Shown piece after piece: positions 1 through 10,900 of a stretch of 64,000 nucleotides of DNA. The number at the start of each line of letters is the position of its first letter. Position 1 is the first letter of the stretch. This stretch comes from Anas platyrhynchos (lineage: Eukaryota; Chordata; Aves; Anseriformes; Anatidae): positions 7,403,501 through 7,467,500 of the forward strand of contig NC_092613.1 of the NCBI RefSeq assembly GCF_047663525.1, in the 5' to 3' direction. Both the position numbers and the translations under genes were made by a program. The notes under the pieces were generated by a model. That model saw nothing but the letters and a program-made list of their open reading frames with translations, was not told where the DNA came from and did not search any database.

Positions 1-585
1 CAAAAGGTGCTGCGAGTGTCTCCTGAGGGGCGTGAGCTGTCGTCACTGCCCTTCAGCACGGTGAGGGTGGGCGCGCAGGCAGCCAGTGCCATTTCAGCTC
101 AGACAGGAGGAAGCGCGCCCTGCCCTGCCGAGCTCTGGGAGGGCAGCACAGAGGTGCCCCAGCAGGTAGGGCTGCTGCTCTCGTTAGTCCGGTGGCTAAT
201 TAGCTGCTGCAGCCCTAGCCCCTGCCGAGGTGAGCTCCGTGCAGCCTTGGCACATGGCATTACGCTCGTTAAGCTCCAGGATGTGCTCAGGAACTGCCAT
301 GGACTGGGGAAATTTGGGGTGGATCGATCTGGTTAATGGGTTCAGCTCTCACCTGTACTTTGGCTGCTTGTGTGGAGTGGTAACTTCTGATCGGACCCTA
401 AAGCATCTCTGTGCTAAACAAAGCATCTCTGTGATCAGGGCTTGCCCGAGCTGGGGGAAAAGGAAATGTCTAGGGACTGAGGGGTTGATCTCCGTAACGC
501 ATCCACTTACAGCTCTGCTGCTCCCTGCCCCTCCTCTCATCAGCTGCAATTTTAAGTGGTAGCTTTTGGCTTTGGGTGGTGGGTG

Positions 586-617
<32 letters not shown>

Positions 618-1576
618 TTTTTAAGGGAAGGATTTGGAAGCTAATCTGGTGCCTCCTGCTTGACCCAGTGTTATGGCAGGAGATGTCCTGGAGCCTGCTG
701 CTGCTTGTGAGGATTGCCCTGGGGGATTTATATGCTGGATGGCACGGTTCTGCCCTGGGAGAAACAAGGGGGTGGTTCCTGGGGTGGGGAGGTCCCTGCT
801 GTAGGGTGGCAGGAGCTGCAGACAAACAGGAGGAGCTGCAGGCTGAGTCCCACTTGGGAGGAAGCACACAACTGGGCGTGCAGAAATTCAAAAAGCAAGA
901 ACGTCATTTTCTGATACAGGTTTATAATGAATTTTGACTTAAAATAATAAGCAGTATACACAACATACAAGTGAGTTTTACAGAGAGATGCTGTTGTACC
1001 CATCAACTTCTGAACCTACCAGTAAGTTCACAGATTGTTTGCTCTCTCTAGCCCTCTGTGTCTGCAAACGTCTCTGGGTAGCCTTTGTCTTCTTGCAGTC
1101 ATTCAGGCTTCAGTTGGCAGTTCACAACTCTGCTCCTCATCCCCCCTGGGGAGATGGGAGAAGGCTGCAGGAGCTGCTCTCGTTCAGCGAGCATCAGTAG
1201 TGCAGCTGGGGTCAGTATGCCAGGACTGCTCGAGGGGAACGTGGAGATCTTGGAACTTCAGAATTCGCAACACCCTTCCTCTGGCCTTGCAAAAATAAAA
1301 ATAAAAAAAAGGAAAAGCAAGAGTGCTTTCTGCAGGAGTTTGTTACTCGGAACTAGTGGTGTTTTGCTGGTGAAACTTCCCTGTAAATTCTCTGTCGAGA
1401 TGCAGCATTCCTCAGGCATTGCATCCTGGCGCTGGGTGCTCCAAGTCCATCAGGTGCACCGTCCCTTTGCAGAGAGAACAACAGGCAACAGAAGTTTCAC
1501 AGTTGAAGCAAGGAGCGCGGACTCCTCCTAGGGAAGGGATTAGTTTTGCTGAGCAATGAGAAGGGTCCACAGTACC

Positions 1577-1592
1577 TCCTGGGAAATGTAGT
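1577..1592 (-). promoter_or_regulatory. ZNF143/THAP11-type motif, minus orientation
   Basis: The minus strand reads ACTACATTTCCCAGGA, a close match to the vertebrate promoter motif ACTACAAYTCCCAG (SBS / Staf-ZNF143 and Ronin-THAP11 binding). It lies ~160 nt downstream of the WNT2B stop codon, an unusual place for a promoter motif. Confidence 0.6.
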
Positions 1593-1642
1593 CCTTTCTT
1601 TAGTGCTTCGCAGAATTAATTAAATAAAAGCCATGCAGTCGA

Positions 1643-1662
1643 ACTACAGCTCCCAGAACGCC
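1643..1662 (+). promoter_or_regulatory. ZNF143/THAP11-type motif, plus orientation
   Basis: The plus strand reads ACTACAGCTCCCAGAACGCC, matching most positions of the ACTACAAYTCCCAGNATGC consensus. It pairs with an opposite-orientation copy 50 bp away. Both lie in the WNT2B 3' UTR. Confidence 0.65.
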
Positions 1663-1751
1663 ATGGCCCGCAGGGCACGGGTGTTTTACAAAATTGGAAA
1701 GGTGGTGGGGGGGCCTTGCAGCTGCCTCCTCCCTCCGCTGCTCTCCTCTCT

Positions 1752-1981
1752 TCAGGTCTGGTCCAACCACTCGGCCCGTTTGGGGGCTTTACACGTGTGC
1801 ACGTCCACAGTGTCCTCGCACTCCTTGCAGCGCACGGCGCAGCACCAGTGGAACTTGCACTCGCACTTGGTGACCCGAGTGACGCGCGTGGTGTCGTACC
1901 CCCGCCCGCAGCACATCACCTCGCAGCCGTCCGTCCCGCGGGACATCTTGTTGCACACGCGCCCCGCTGTGCCCAGGGAGC
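1752..1981 (-). CDS. WNT2B: WNT2B coding exon 5 and stop
   Basis: Acceptor CTCCAG; the first GC completes Gly310, then [10 protein letters not shown] through the cysteine-rich C-terminal domain ([31 protein letters not shown]) to [15 protein letters not shown] and TGA (1754-1752). Encodes residues 310-385. The ending matches the WNT2B rather than the WNT2 family. Confidence 0.97.
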
Positions 1982-4900
1982 CTGGAGGAGGGAAGCAAGA
2001 ATTGGTCAGGTCCTTCCTCCTCCTCCTCCTCCTCCTTCTCCTCCCTCCTGTGCCTCCCCCAGCCAATATTTACCAGCTGAGCCCTCCGCAGGGCTCTTTT
2101 CTCGGCAGATGAAAGCTCCCCGTTTCTGGTACAGCACACCCGGGTGTGCTGCTACACCAGGGGGACTGGGGAACATCCCCGGCCCCTGCCATGCTCCAGG
2201 CTCCGACAGCCACTGACCCTCCTGGCAGGGGCTGAGCACAGACACTGCCTGCCCTGCCCCTCGTCCCTCTGTGCTCAGAGATGCCCCATGTTGGCCCACC
2301 AACAGGCTTTTTATTTTTGGGATCTTCGCTCAGCAGAAGCAAGGCTCCGTGCTGCGTTAACTACAAGAGGCCTACAAGGTTCGGGTCTTTGGTGTAAAGC
2401 CTGGGGATTTTGGACAAATCCCATCCAGCTCTGTGCAGGTGGGCACACCTTGGTGTGCTGCAGGGACATGGCACAGTGACCGCCAGCACTCCCCAGGGCC
2501 CTGGGGGTGCTCAGCCCCTGCTGCCCCCCCTGCTTGGCTTGGGAGCCATCATCCCAAAAGGCTGGACCATTTGGGAGTTGCAGGGCTGCCAGGAGGGGAG
2601 GAAGAGCTGCTTTTAGGCAATCCCAGCTGCTTTTTTTTTACCTGCTGACTTGTCCATCACGCAGTAATCAGGCGAGTTCTCAAAATAGACCAGGTCGGTC
2701 TTTGTGGGCTTCCTGAAGTTCTTGTTGGCCACGGTGAAGCCGGTGCCGTCCTGGTTCATTATCACTTGGATGGCCCCGTTGTATTTCTTCCTTAGGTAAT
2801 CCCCTGTTTTCCGAAAATCTGACATGGCCAGCCAGCAAGTCCTTAGTGTGCAGGAGCCGCTGACGCCGTGGCATTTACACTCCAGCTTCAGGAAGCGTTT
2901 CACAGCCTGCGAGCAGAGGGAGGCCCTGAGGAGCGGCACTTGCCCCGTGTCGTCACCCCCCGGCCCCACAGAGCTCCTCCGCCCGGGGCTGCCCGGCTTC
3001 AGGCTCCCCAGTGCCGGAGGGCAGCCTGCTCCTGGCCCCCTCCCTCAAACAGCCCACAGCGAGCCTGGGGAACTGCGATTGTGGCTACCAGTGGGGTCCT
3101 GGGGGCAACGAGTGCTAGGAATTGGGCTTGGCAGAGGTGGGAGGGCTGCCGGCAGTGCGAGCGCTGCGGGCTGAGGAGCAGTCCCAGGGTCATTGATGCC
3201 AGTCGGAGCCTGCGGAGGGGTGCTGGGGGGTGGGTGTCCTGCCTGACACGACCCGTCCCCCTCTGTCCCCCCTTGTCCTGCCACCCCAGAGCAGGGAGCA
3301 CCTCCTGGCAGCGTGGCCAGGCAGTCCCCGTGGTGTGGAGGCGTCCCCGGCAGCACCGCACTCACCATCCTGCCGCAGCGGTTGTTGTGCAGGTTCATCA
3401 GCGCCCGGGCGTCCTTCACTTTCTTCTCCTTGGCGTCCACGAAGGCTTTGGCGAAGCGGATCCCGTAGTTGATGTTGTCGCTGCAGCCGCCCCAGTCGAA
3501 CTCCCCGCGCTCGTCCTTGGCGCGGCCCCGCTTCAGGGGGTCGCAGCCGCAGGCCTTCAGGTCCCCTTGGCTGCAGGCCCGCGTGATGGCGTACACCACC
3601 CCCGCCGAGGAGATGGCGTAGACGAAGGCGGCCTCCCTGCTGCCTGCAGAGCGGAGACAGGGCATGGGGAGTGAGGGACGGGCTCGTCCTGGGCACGGGC
3701 AGCCCTGGGGAAGGGGGCGCGGAGCTGGCAGCACCTTGGGTCAAGACAAACTGAGCGCTGCCCATCCCTGCTGCCCACACCGCACCCAGCCCAAGGGGAA
3801 TTTTGAGCTCACGGAGCGGCTAGAGGGGGCTGAGCCGTGCTACTGAGCTGCTGCTTTGTTCCCTTACCCCATTCCCTTACCCCATCCCCGCTCCCCCACA
3901 GCAGCAGCTCCCGCTGGGTGCTGGCACCAGGCTGCTGATGGGGCTCCCAGCCCGGCCCCCAATGGCCCTGACTCAGCCAGACCCATGGGTGCTGAGCATG
4001 GGCGGTGGCAGCGCCGGGGCACACGGGGACAGGCGGCTCCCATGGGTGCTGCTGTCCCCACAGACAGGGCTTCGGCTGCCACGGGGCTCCCCACACGGCC
4101 CAGAGTGCTGCCTGGCGCTCTGTGCCTCTGCTTTGAGTTCGCAGCTGTTTTTATAACGTTGTAAAAGAAGCTGCAAATCAAAACCATGCTAGGCTCCGTT
4201 CGGAGAGCCTTTGAAAGCAACTTCAAAGGGAACAGAGCTCTCTCTGGGCCTGGCAGGATGGGGCTACAGAGAGGAGCTTTCATCATCCCCTGTCCTCAGC
4301 AGCTGGGAGAGGACGTGGGGCTGGAGCCGGGACGTGGGGCTGGAGCTGTGGCAGGGCATGAGGACGAGGATGAGGCCGCAGCATGGCGGGGTGAGCGCCA
4401 CGGCCCCGTGCTCGCAGCTCCCCCCAGCTGGGGCTGCTCCGGGCCTGCCCCGCTCGCCAGCCCCCGCCAGCCAGGAGCGAGCCCCCGGCACCATCCCCGC
4501 TCACGTGTCCTCCAGATGAGCGGCTCCTGGTGCATCCAAGCTGCTCCTGCTCCCAGCCGCGTTTGATTTGGGGTGGGATGGCTGGATGCGCCCCGGCCCG
4601 TCACGTCCTGGGGAGCAGCATCTGCGCTGCAGCGGGGCACCGCATGCGCTCCCCACGCTCCTGCTGGCTGCGGGAGCCACGTGGCGATTTCTGTGCTGGA
4701 AGTGCCCCCATCCCCATCCCTGCCTCCATCCTGCCCTTCCTCTTCATCCCTTGGGTCAGGAATGGGAAATACAGCCGGGCAATACCCAGTCCGTGGGTAT
4801 CCTTCAGCAAGCATACCTCCTGATTCCCACCCCCCCCAGCCCCTGACTGGGTCCCACGCTGTAAATTTTGACTTTGGAGCTGAGCCTGGCTCAGTGAGCG

Positions 4901-7900
4901 AGGTCCCGGCCTGCAGACGGGGATGGGCAGGTGGCCCCAGGGGCTGCAGCGGGGCTGCTGGCACCCTGAATGCCCCACCCCACCTTCATCACTTTGTGGG
5001 CACCGTGTCGGTGTCCCCAACCTGACCTGGAGCCCTGGTCCCTGCCCTCCCTGCAGCGCTGGAGCCTGCCTCGTGGCCGCCGTCCTTCTGCAGGTCGAAG
5101 CCCGAAGCAGGGGCTGGAGCCTGAGCTCTGCCTTGCCTCCCTTGCCATGCAAGGGAACAGCGAGTTCCCACGTGAACTGCTGATTCCTGGCCAACCCTGC
5201 TCTCCAAATATTTATATATCCCATTACTGTTTACATATGAGCCTGTTCTCTGGAGGTGTCTCCTCCTTCCCCCTTCTCCCCCAGTGCTCCCCCTGCTCCA
5301 TCTCATCTGGTGCAGCTATTTCAAAAGCAGTGGCCTGCTCCCATTACGGCTTGATTAATTTACAGGGGAAGGCAAAGCTCTCCTCCGGCAGTAACCCAAG
5401 CCACCGGGCATGGCAGCGAGCGGCAGCAGAGATGCTCCCAGCCTCACACCGAGGCCAGGCACAGTCCCCAGGCCTCCAGGAGCGGGGACGGCATGCGGCA
5501 CCCCCCCTAGGGACCAAGAACTTTAATCCCACTCCCCTTTTTTGAGACATTTTCAAAACATTACTGCTAAACAAGTGGCATCCGTAGCCACCTGCGTTTC
5601 CCATCGTGGCGCAGATGTCCCCGGGTGGGGGCAGAGGGCGCGGGGCAGCACTTACTTCGCAGCATGACCCTGCCGAAGACAGTGTGGTCCCGGTCCAGGG
5701 TGCTGCAGTTCCAGCGGTGGTGGCGGAATTGGTGCTGGCACTCCCGGATCCACTCCTTGGCTCCCTCCCCGACCGACTGCATGATGTCGGGGTACCGCTG
5801 GCACAGCTGCCGCTGCTTGTTCACCAGCCCGGGGATGTTGTCGCAGATCACCCTCGCGCCCAGCGCCCCGATGTACCTGCAGGAGAGACGGGGCCGGTGT
5901 TAGCACCTTGCGCTCAGGGGCTGGAGGTGCGGGGCCTGGGGATGTTCTGTGGAGGGGAGCCCCCAGGGGCAGCGGAGGAACTCTCCCAGCCTCTGTCCCT
6001 CCATCCCAGCCCCGTGCTGCAGCTCGGCCCTGCTGAGCACAGCGGGATGGAGCTGAGCTGGGGCCGGCACAGCCAGCGCTGGGGTGGCTCCGTGATGCCG
6101 CCCGCCCTCCCCTCCAGCTGGGGCACTGTGCAGGGACGGGGGCCCATGGCAGCAGCAGCAGATGATGGACACCCCACTGAAGGTGGACGTCCAGGACCAG
6201 GCTGCATCCCCCGTCCTGCCTGCGTGCTGCCTGCATCTCGGCCTCCCGCCGTGCAGCAGGGGGTGGGCAGGGGTTCGGTGCAGAAAGACAATGTGCAAAC
6301 ACGGCCTGGTGCGGCCCGCTGAGCCCAACGGGCAGCCTTCCACGGAGCTGAGGGGGATCCTGACTCCTTCTGCACCCAGCAGCCCTCGCTGCTGCCTCGG
6401 GCCAGCGCGGACAATGGAGGCGAGGTGGAATTTTCCATCCCCATCCAGCCCCTGCCTCCGCCGCCTGCTCACCCCAGCCAGCCGCAGGCTGCTTTGTGCC
6501 GGGGAATGATTTTTGCCACATACCACGGAGCTGTGCTTCTGGCTGGAAGGGAAGAGGTTTGGGTGGGATTCAAATGTTTCAAACCCCCAGTATGGAAATA
6601 AGACCCTCCCTTTAATAATAATAAAAGGCAATAAACTTGGGCAACATTTCATTGTCTCTCTCTCTCTCTGGCTATGTTCTATCATTTCTATCGGCCTCAC
6701 AGATAGCTCAGGAAAGCCCTGCGAACACAGAAAGCAATGGGATCTTTTCCCTTTTTTTAAAATATTTTGTTTAAATGCTGGCAGAAGTGCAAGGTCATCT
6801 CAGGCTGGAGCTGAGGATAACAAACCCAGCTCCCCATGGCTTTGCGAGCCACGGCGCCGAGGGCCAGCGAAAGTTACTCCTACAGCCCTGCTCGCCAGCC
6901 TCCCCTCGCGCAGCCGTGGCGGTGGCTCCTTCGTGGCCCTCCCCAGTGCCCTTTGCCCACCAGCAGTGGGGGCTCCTCGTGGTGGAGGAGGAGGATGAGG
7001 AGGGTTGGAGGCTGCGTGCTCCTGGTGCGACGGCGGGGGCAGCGCGGGGTCTTGGCCATGCCTGGCCCAGCTCAGCCTGCTTGGACCCAGGCGGGGACAG
7101 GGACGTGCACGTGTCCCTGCCGGGGATGGAGATGTGTGCGTGTCCCTGCTGGAGCTGCCCGGGGCTGGGGTAGAGGGGGAGATGCAGGGAAAGCTGGAAG
7201 AGGTGAAAGGCTCCTCGATGGGACCCTCCCCATCAGTTGGCACGGGGGGATGTCAGAGGGGGCTCTGCCCGATGCCGGGCAGGGGAGGGGGCTCTGCTCC
7301 ACTCCAGGGATCCTGGGGACACGGCGGTGCCGAGCACCACCCCAGGGACCCAGACCCAGGGAAACCCTCCAGACAAGGTGAACACCAGGCATTCCCATTT
7401 TTACACACTGAGCTAATTACTTCTCCCGTTATTAATTCTTCTGCCAAATATCCAGATCTGAGCAAACGCTATCAGCAAGAAAGTGGAAGGAGGGCACAGG
7501 AGGAGGGCAGACACCTGCCTGCAGCAAGCACCTCGCTGCTGTCCCCTGTTCAGCTCTGGCTGTGGCTGCACACCAGTACCTGCAGGCCTTCACCTGCAGT
7601 CATGGACTGAAATCCTTCCCTGAATGGCTGTGGCACTGGAAAGTGGCATGGCACAAGGGGAGAAAATTCCTCTTTTGTCTTGGAAAGCCCACAGCTGTAG
7701 CGGTGAGACCTGGCTCCTCCACTTCGTGAGAAAGTCTCCAGTGGGGTTCAGTTACTCTGAAATGGAGCGAGACAAGAACATTGAAAAATTTCCTGCCAAG
7801 CAGAATTTTGGGAGGGGAAAAAAAAACCACAACAAACATTTGTTTTGGATTGATTAAAGCATCCCTTCTGATCTTATTTCTAGAAATCTATGACATTTCA

Positions 7901-10900
7901 AAAACATTGAAATAGGAAATAAGAAGGATGTTCTGAAAAGTCCCCAGCTGCCCTATCAGAATGCTCTGCTTCATTTTTTAGAAATTAAATCGTGCTGGAA
8001 GTGGCAAATTTCTGTGAAGCGCTTTACTCTTGGGGAATCTGCATTTTACAGCCGGAAGGAACTACCCCAAACTTCAGAAACAGCTGCGAGAGCAAAGTGC
8101 TGCTGTGTCCTCGGGGACTGCTCGGCCCTGGGCTTCTGGGTGCGGAGAAGCACAGGTGATGGAGAGAGGCAGGGCACATCCCCACGGCCATCCTGCAGCA
8201 AGGAGGAGCCAGGACAGAGGGTGGGCATGGCTAATTATGTGCAGGTGGGGATAACGAGCCCTGCAGTGTCTGCAGAGCCCTTTGCTACAGACAGAGGGGT
8301 TTGCTCAGCTCAGCTCTGGGGGCTGGCACTGGTCCCTCTGATGGCCTCGTGCTGTGCCGTGTGTCACATTTCCCTTTTGCTCCTGGAGCTCAGCTCCCAG
8401 CGGTGCAGGGAGCACCGTGCTGCTGCTCACCCTGCTGCACCTCCGCGCATCCCTGGTTCCTGCAAGGAGCGACCCGCGTGGCACCAGCACGGACCAGGCT
8501 TCGTGCTCCACAGGCAAGTGCTCCCAGAGCCTGGGCGGAGAGGAGGTAAAGTGGTCCCAGCTTCCTGCTCCCTTTTTCTCTTCTCTGCAAGGAAATCTGC
8601 TGCCCTCAGGCAGCCGGCGATGCAGCTGAGGCGAGCCCAGCTCTTTCTCAATAGCCTGCAAGCGCTGGCTGCTGCGGCGCATTGCGAGAACAGGAGACAA
8701 CTGTCACATGTTGGCTCCCAGTTGTTTTTCTTACTCTAAGAGTCTGCTGACTTCTACTCTTGTAAACAAGGAGAAACCTAAATTGCTTCTAAGATAAACA
8801 TGCAAATCGGAGGCAGACGCATCTATTTACTTGGCAGCGTGCATTTTGTGCTAACCCCCTCCCAGTGCTCGCCCCTGCGTTGTGCGCGCTCTGCTTCCGC
8901 GCTTCCCATGGCAGCGTGTTGGCTCCCCACAGGGCTCGTGGGCTCCTTGGGGTGCTCTCGCAGAGCTGTGTGGCCCGTATCACGTCCCTGCCCGTGGTTA
9001 GGGCTGCTCTGGTGCAGTCTCAGCAGCTCAGAGTTCTCCTACCCGCTGCTGCTCCCCTCCCTGCGGGGTAAGGGGGTGTTCGTGCCACTGCGTGCTGGCT
9101 GCAGGGTCCGGGGATGTGCTGCACGGTGTCCCCGGGACCAGAGGTCCACATGCCTTGCTCTGACTTCATCTTCCTGGTGTTTGGGAACCTCTTTCTGGAT
9201 CGAGAAATTGTGCTTTTGGCACCAGCCCCCTGCTGCTGAGCTCTTTAGCGAGAAAGACCAGAAGTCTGAGGAGAAGGGCTGGCTCCCAGGCGTGGCAGCG
9301 CGCAGATCCAGAGCTCCGCCAGAGTCCAAGGCACCCGGCAATAGGCGGCCGGGAACATCTCCCGCTGGAGCGAGCGAAGCTCTGCCTGCCTCAGCCTGGG
9401 CCAATGCTGCACAACCCTTTCGGTAAAGAAATTTCTCCTAATTTTGCTTAATTCCTAACCGCTCCTCACCAAGGCAATGGCGTGAGCCTGCTCTGTGTGC
9501 TGAGGCCCCAATGAGGGTGAGGGGCTCCTGCGGGGTCGTGCCTCTGTCTGGACCCCGCAGCAGGTATCTGGTGGGAAATAGCTCCTGGAAAATGAGTTCT
9601 GAAAAAAGAAAATGTTTCATGGAAATAGGTAAATTTCAGAGGACCCAGAACTTGCTATAATTTGTAACTTCTCTGCAAGGTTAAGGCAGTGTTGAGAAAT
9701 GAGTGCTGTGATTCAGTTTCTAATGAAAATAATATTAGACACTGCTGTATCTAATATTTTGTATGGCATTGAAAAAACACTATTTGAGCTTTATTTAGTT
9801 TCAAGAGGCAAAGGTTTGGAATTGCCATTCTAAGGCAAATCTAAAAAAATTAATTTTTTTTGTGCTCTGCTTTATGATTAAAGCAACTGTTGAAATGTTG
9901 GAAGTTCCCACCGTGGGGAATCAGGGTTGCACCAATACCATTAAAGACAGAATTTTGAATTAGAATAATCACAGGTTAAATTTACCCTGGGAGAGGGATG
10001 CCCACACGAGGAAGTTTGATGATGCAGGAGAAGAGGATGCTCGGAGCATCCCTGTGGGGACATCCTGAGTGAGGGCAGCGGCGGCTGCTGCCTGCTTTGG
10101 TGTGCAGGGAGCTGAGGGACAAGGCTTTTGCTTTGTCGTTTGTTAGTGCAGAGAGAGTTCATGGCTGAAAAATGATGGCAGGTTAACATTTCCTCCTGAG
10201 GATCCTGAAACACCTTGCGAAGTACTTGTAGCTGCTGTGCAGGGTGGGAACAGAAGTGCACGGGGGCAGACAGGGCAGCACAAAGCCTGCTCCTGACAGA
10301 TGCAGCCAGCTCTGTGGCTCTGAAATCGCGGAGAGATGCTGCTCCGACCTGGAGGAGCTGGGAGCAGGTCTCCAGGCAGGCACCAGGCTTGGCTTCTCCA
10401 TCCCATCTAACGGCCTGTGACCTGAGGAGCTGCCACTCGTGGCCTGGCCTCTCCCACCAAGATTTCTGAAGACGATCGGGTTGGCTTAAACCCAGGACCC
10501 CTGCTGCCGAAGCTGCTCCCCGTGGTTTCCTGCAGGCTCCCTCCCTGTCCCTGCTGTAAGGGCAGGGACACGGGCAGCTGCGCGCTGCTGCAGAGCCGTG
10601 CTCGGGGCTCTCCGTTTGCCAGACCACGTTTAAAACAACAACAACAACCAAAAAAAGCAAGCGAGGCAGCCGAGGAATTGTTCCCAGCCATGCGTTAGGC
10701 ATGCCTCTGAACCTGATACCCCGATGGCCAGCGGGTGGGTGCCCGCTGCCGTGCCCTTGCCCTGCAGCCGGGGGCCAGGAGGTGCCTGGCATGGGGGAGC
10801 TCGGCCGCTGCCCTCTGCTCCTGGGGCACTGCTTCTGGCAGGGAGCTGAAAGCACTGCCTGGCTCGGCTGGGCTATCAGGCACTGCTGGGGTCCTTCCCC

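Larger units (their letters stand above)
1..1751 (-). other. WNT2B: WNT2B 3' UTR and downstream flank
   Basis: Non-coding sequence downstream of the WNT2B stop. I find no minus-strand AATAAA or ATTAAA between 1 and 1751; only weak TATAAA-like hexamers occur (plus-strand TTTATA near 728 and 921). The 3' end is therefore either non-canonical or beyond the window. On the plus strand AATAAA occurs at 1294-1299, 1300-1305 and 1623-1628, which could serve a convergent gene. ST7L is tail-to-tail with WNT2B in human, but I recognise no ST7L coding exon here. A long T-run lies at ~588-622. Confidence 0.55.

Noticed and set aside
349..891. 180-codon minus-strand ORF containing a poly-Lys stretch
   Set aside because: The Lys run is only the translated T/A-run at 588-622; no domain or splice support.
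9941..10855. 304-codon minus-strand ORF in WNT2B intron 1
   Set aside because: No recognisable domain, composition typical of chance GC-rich frames, and no supporting splice or start context.
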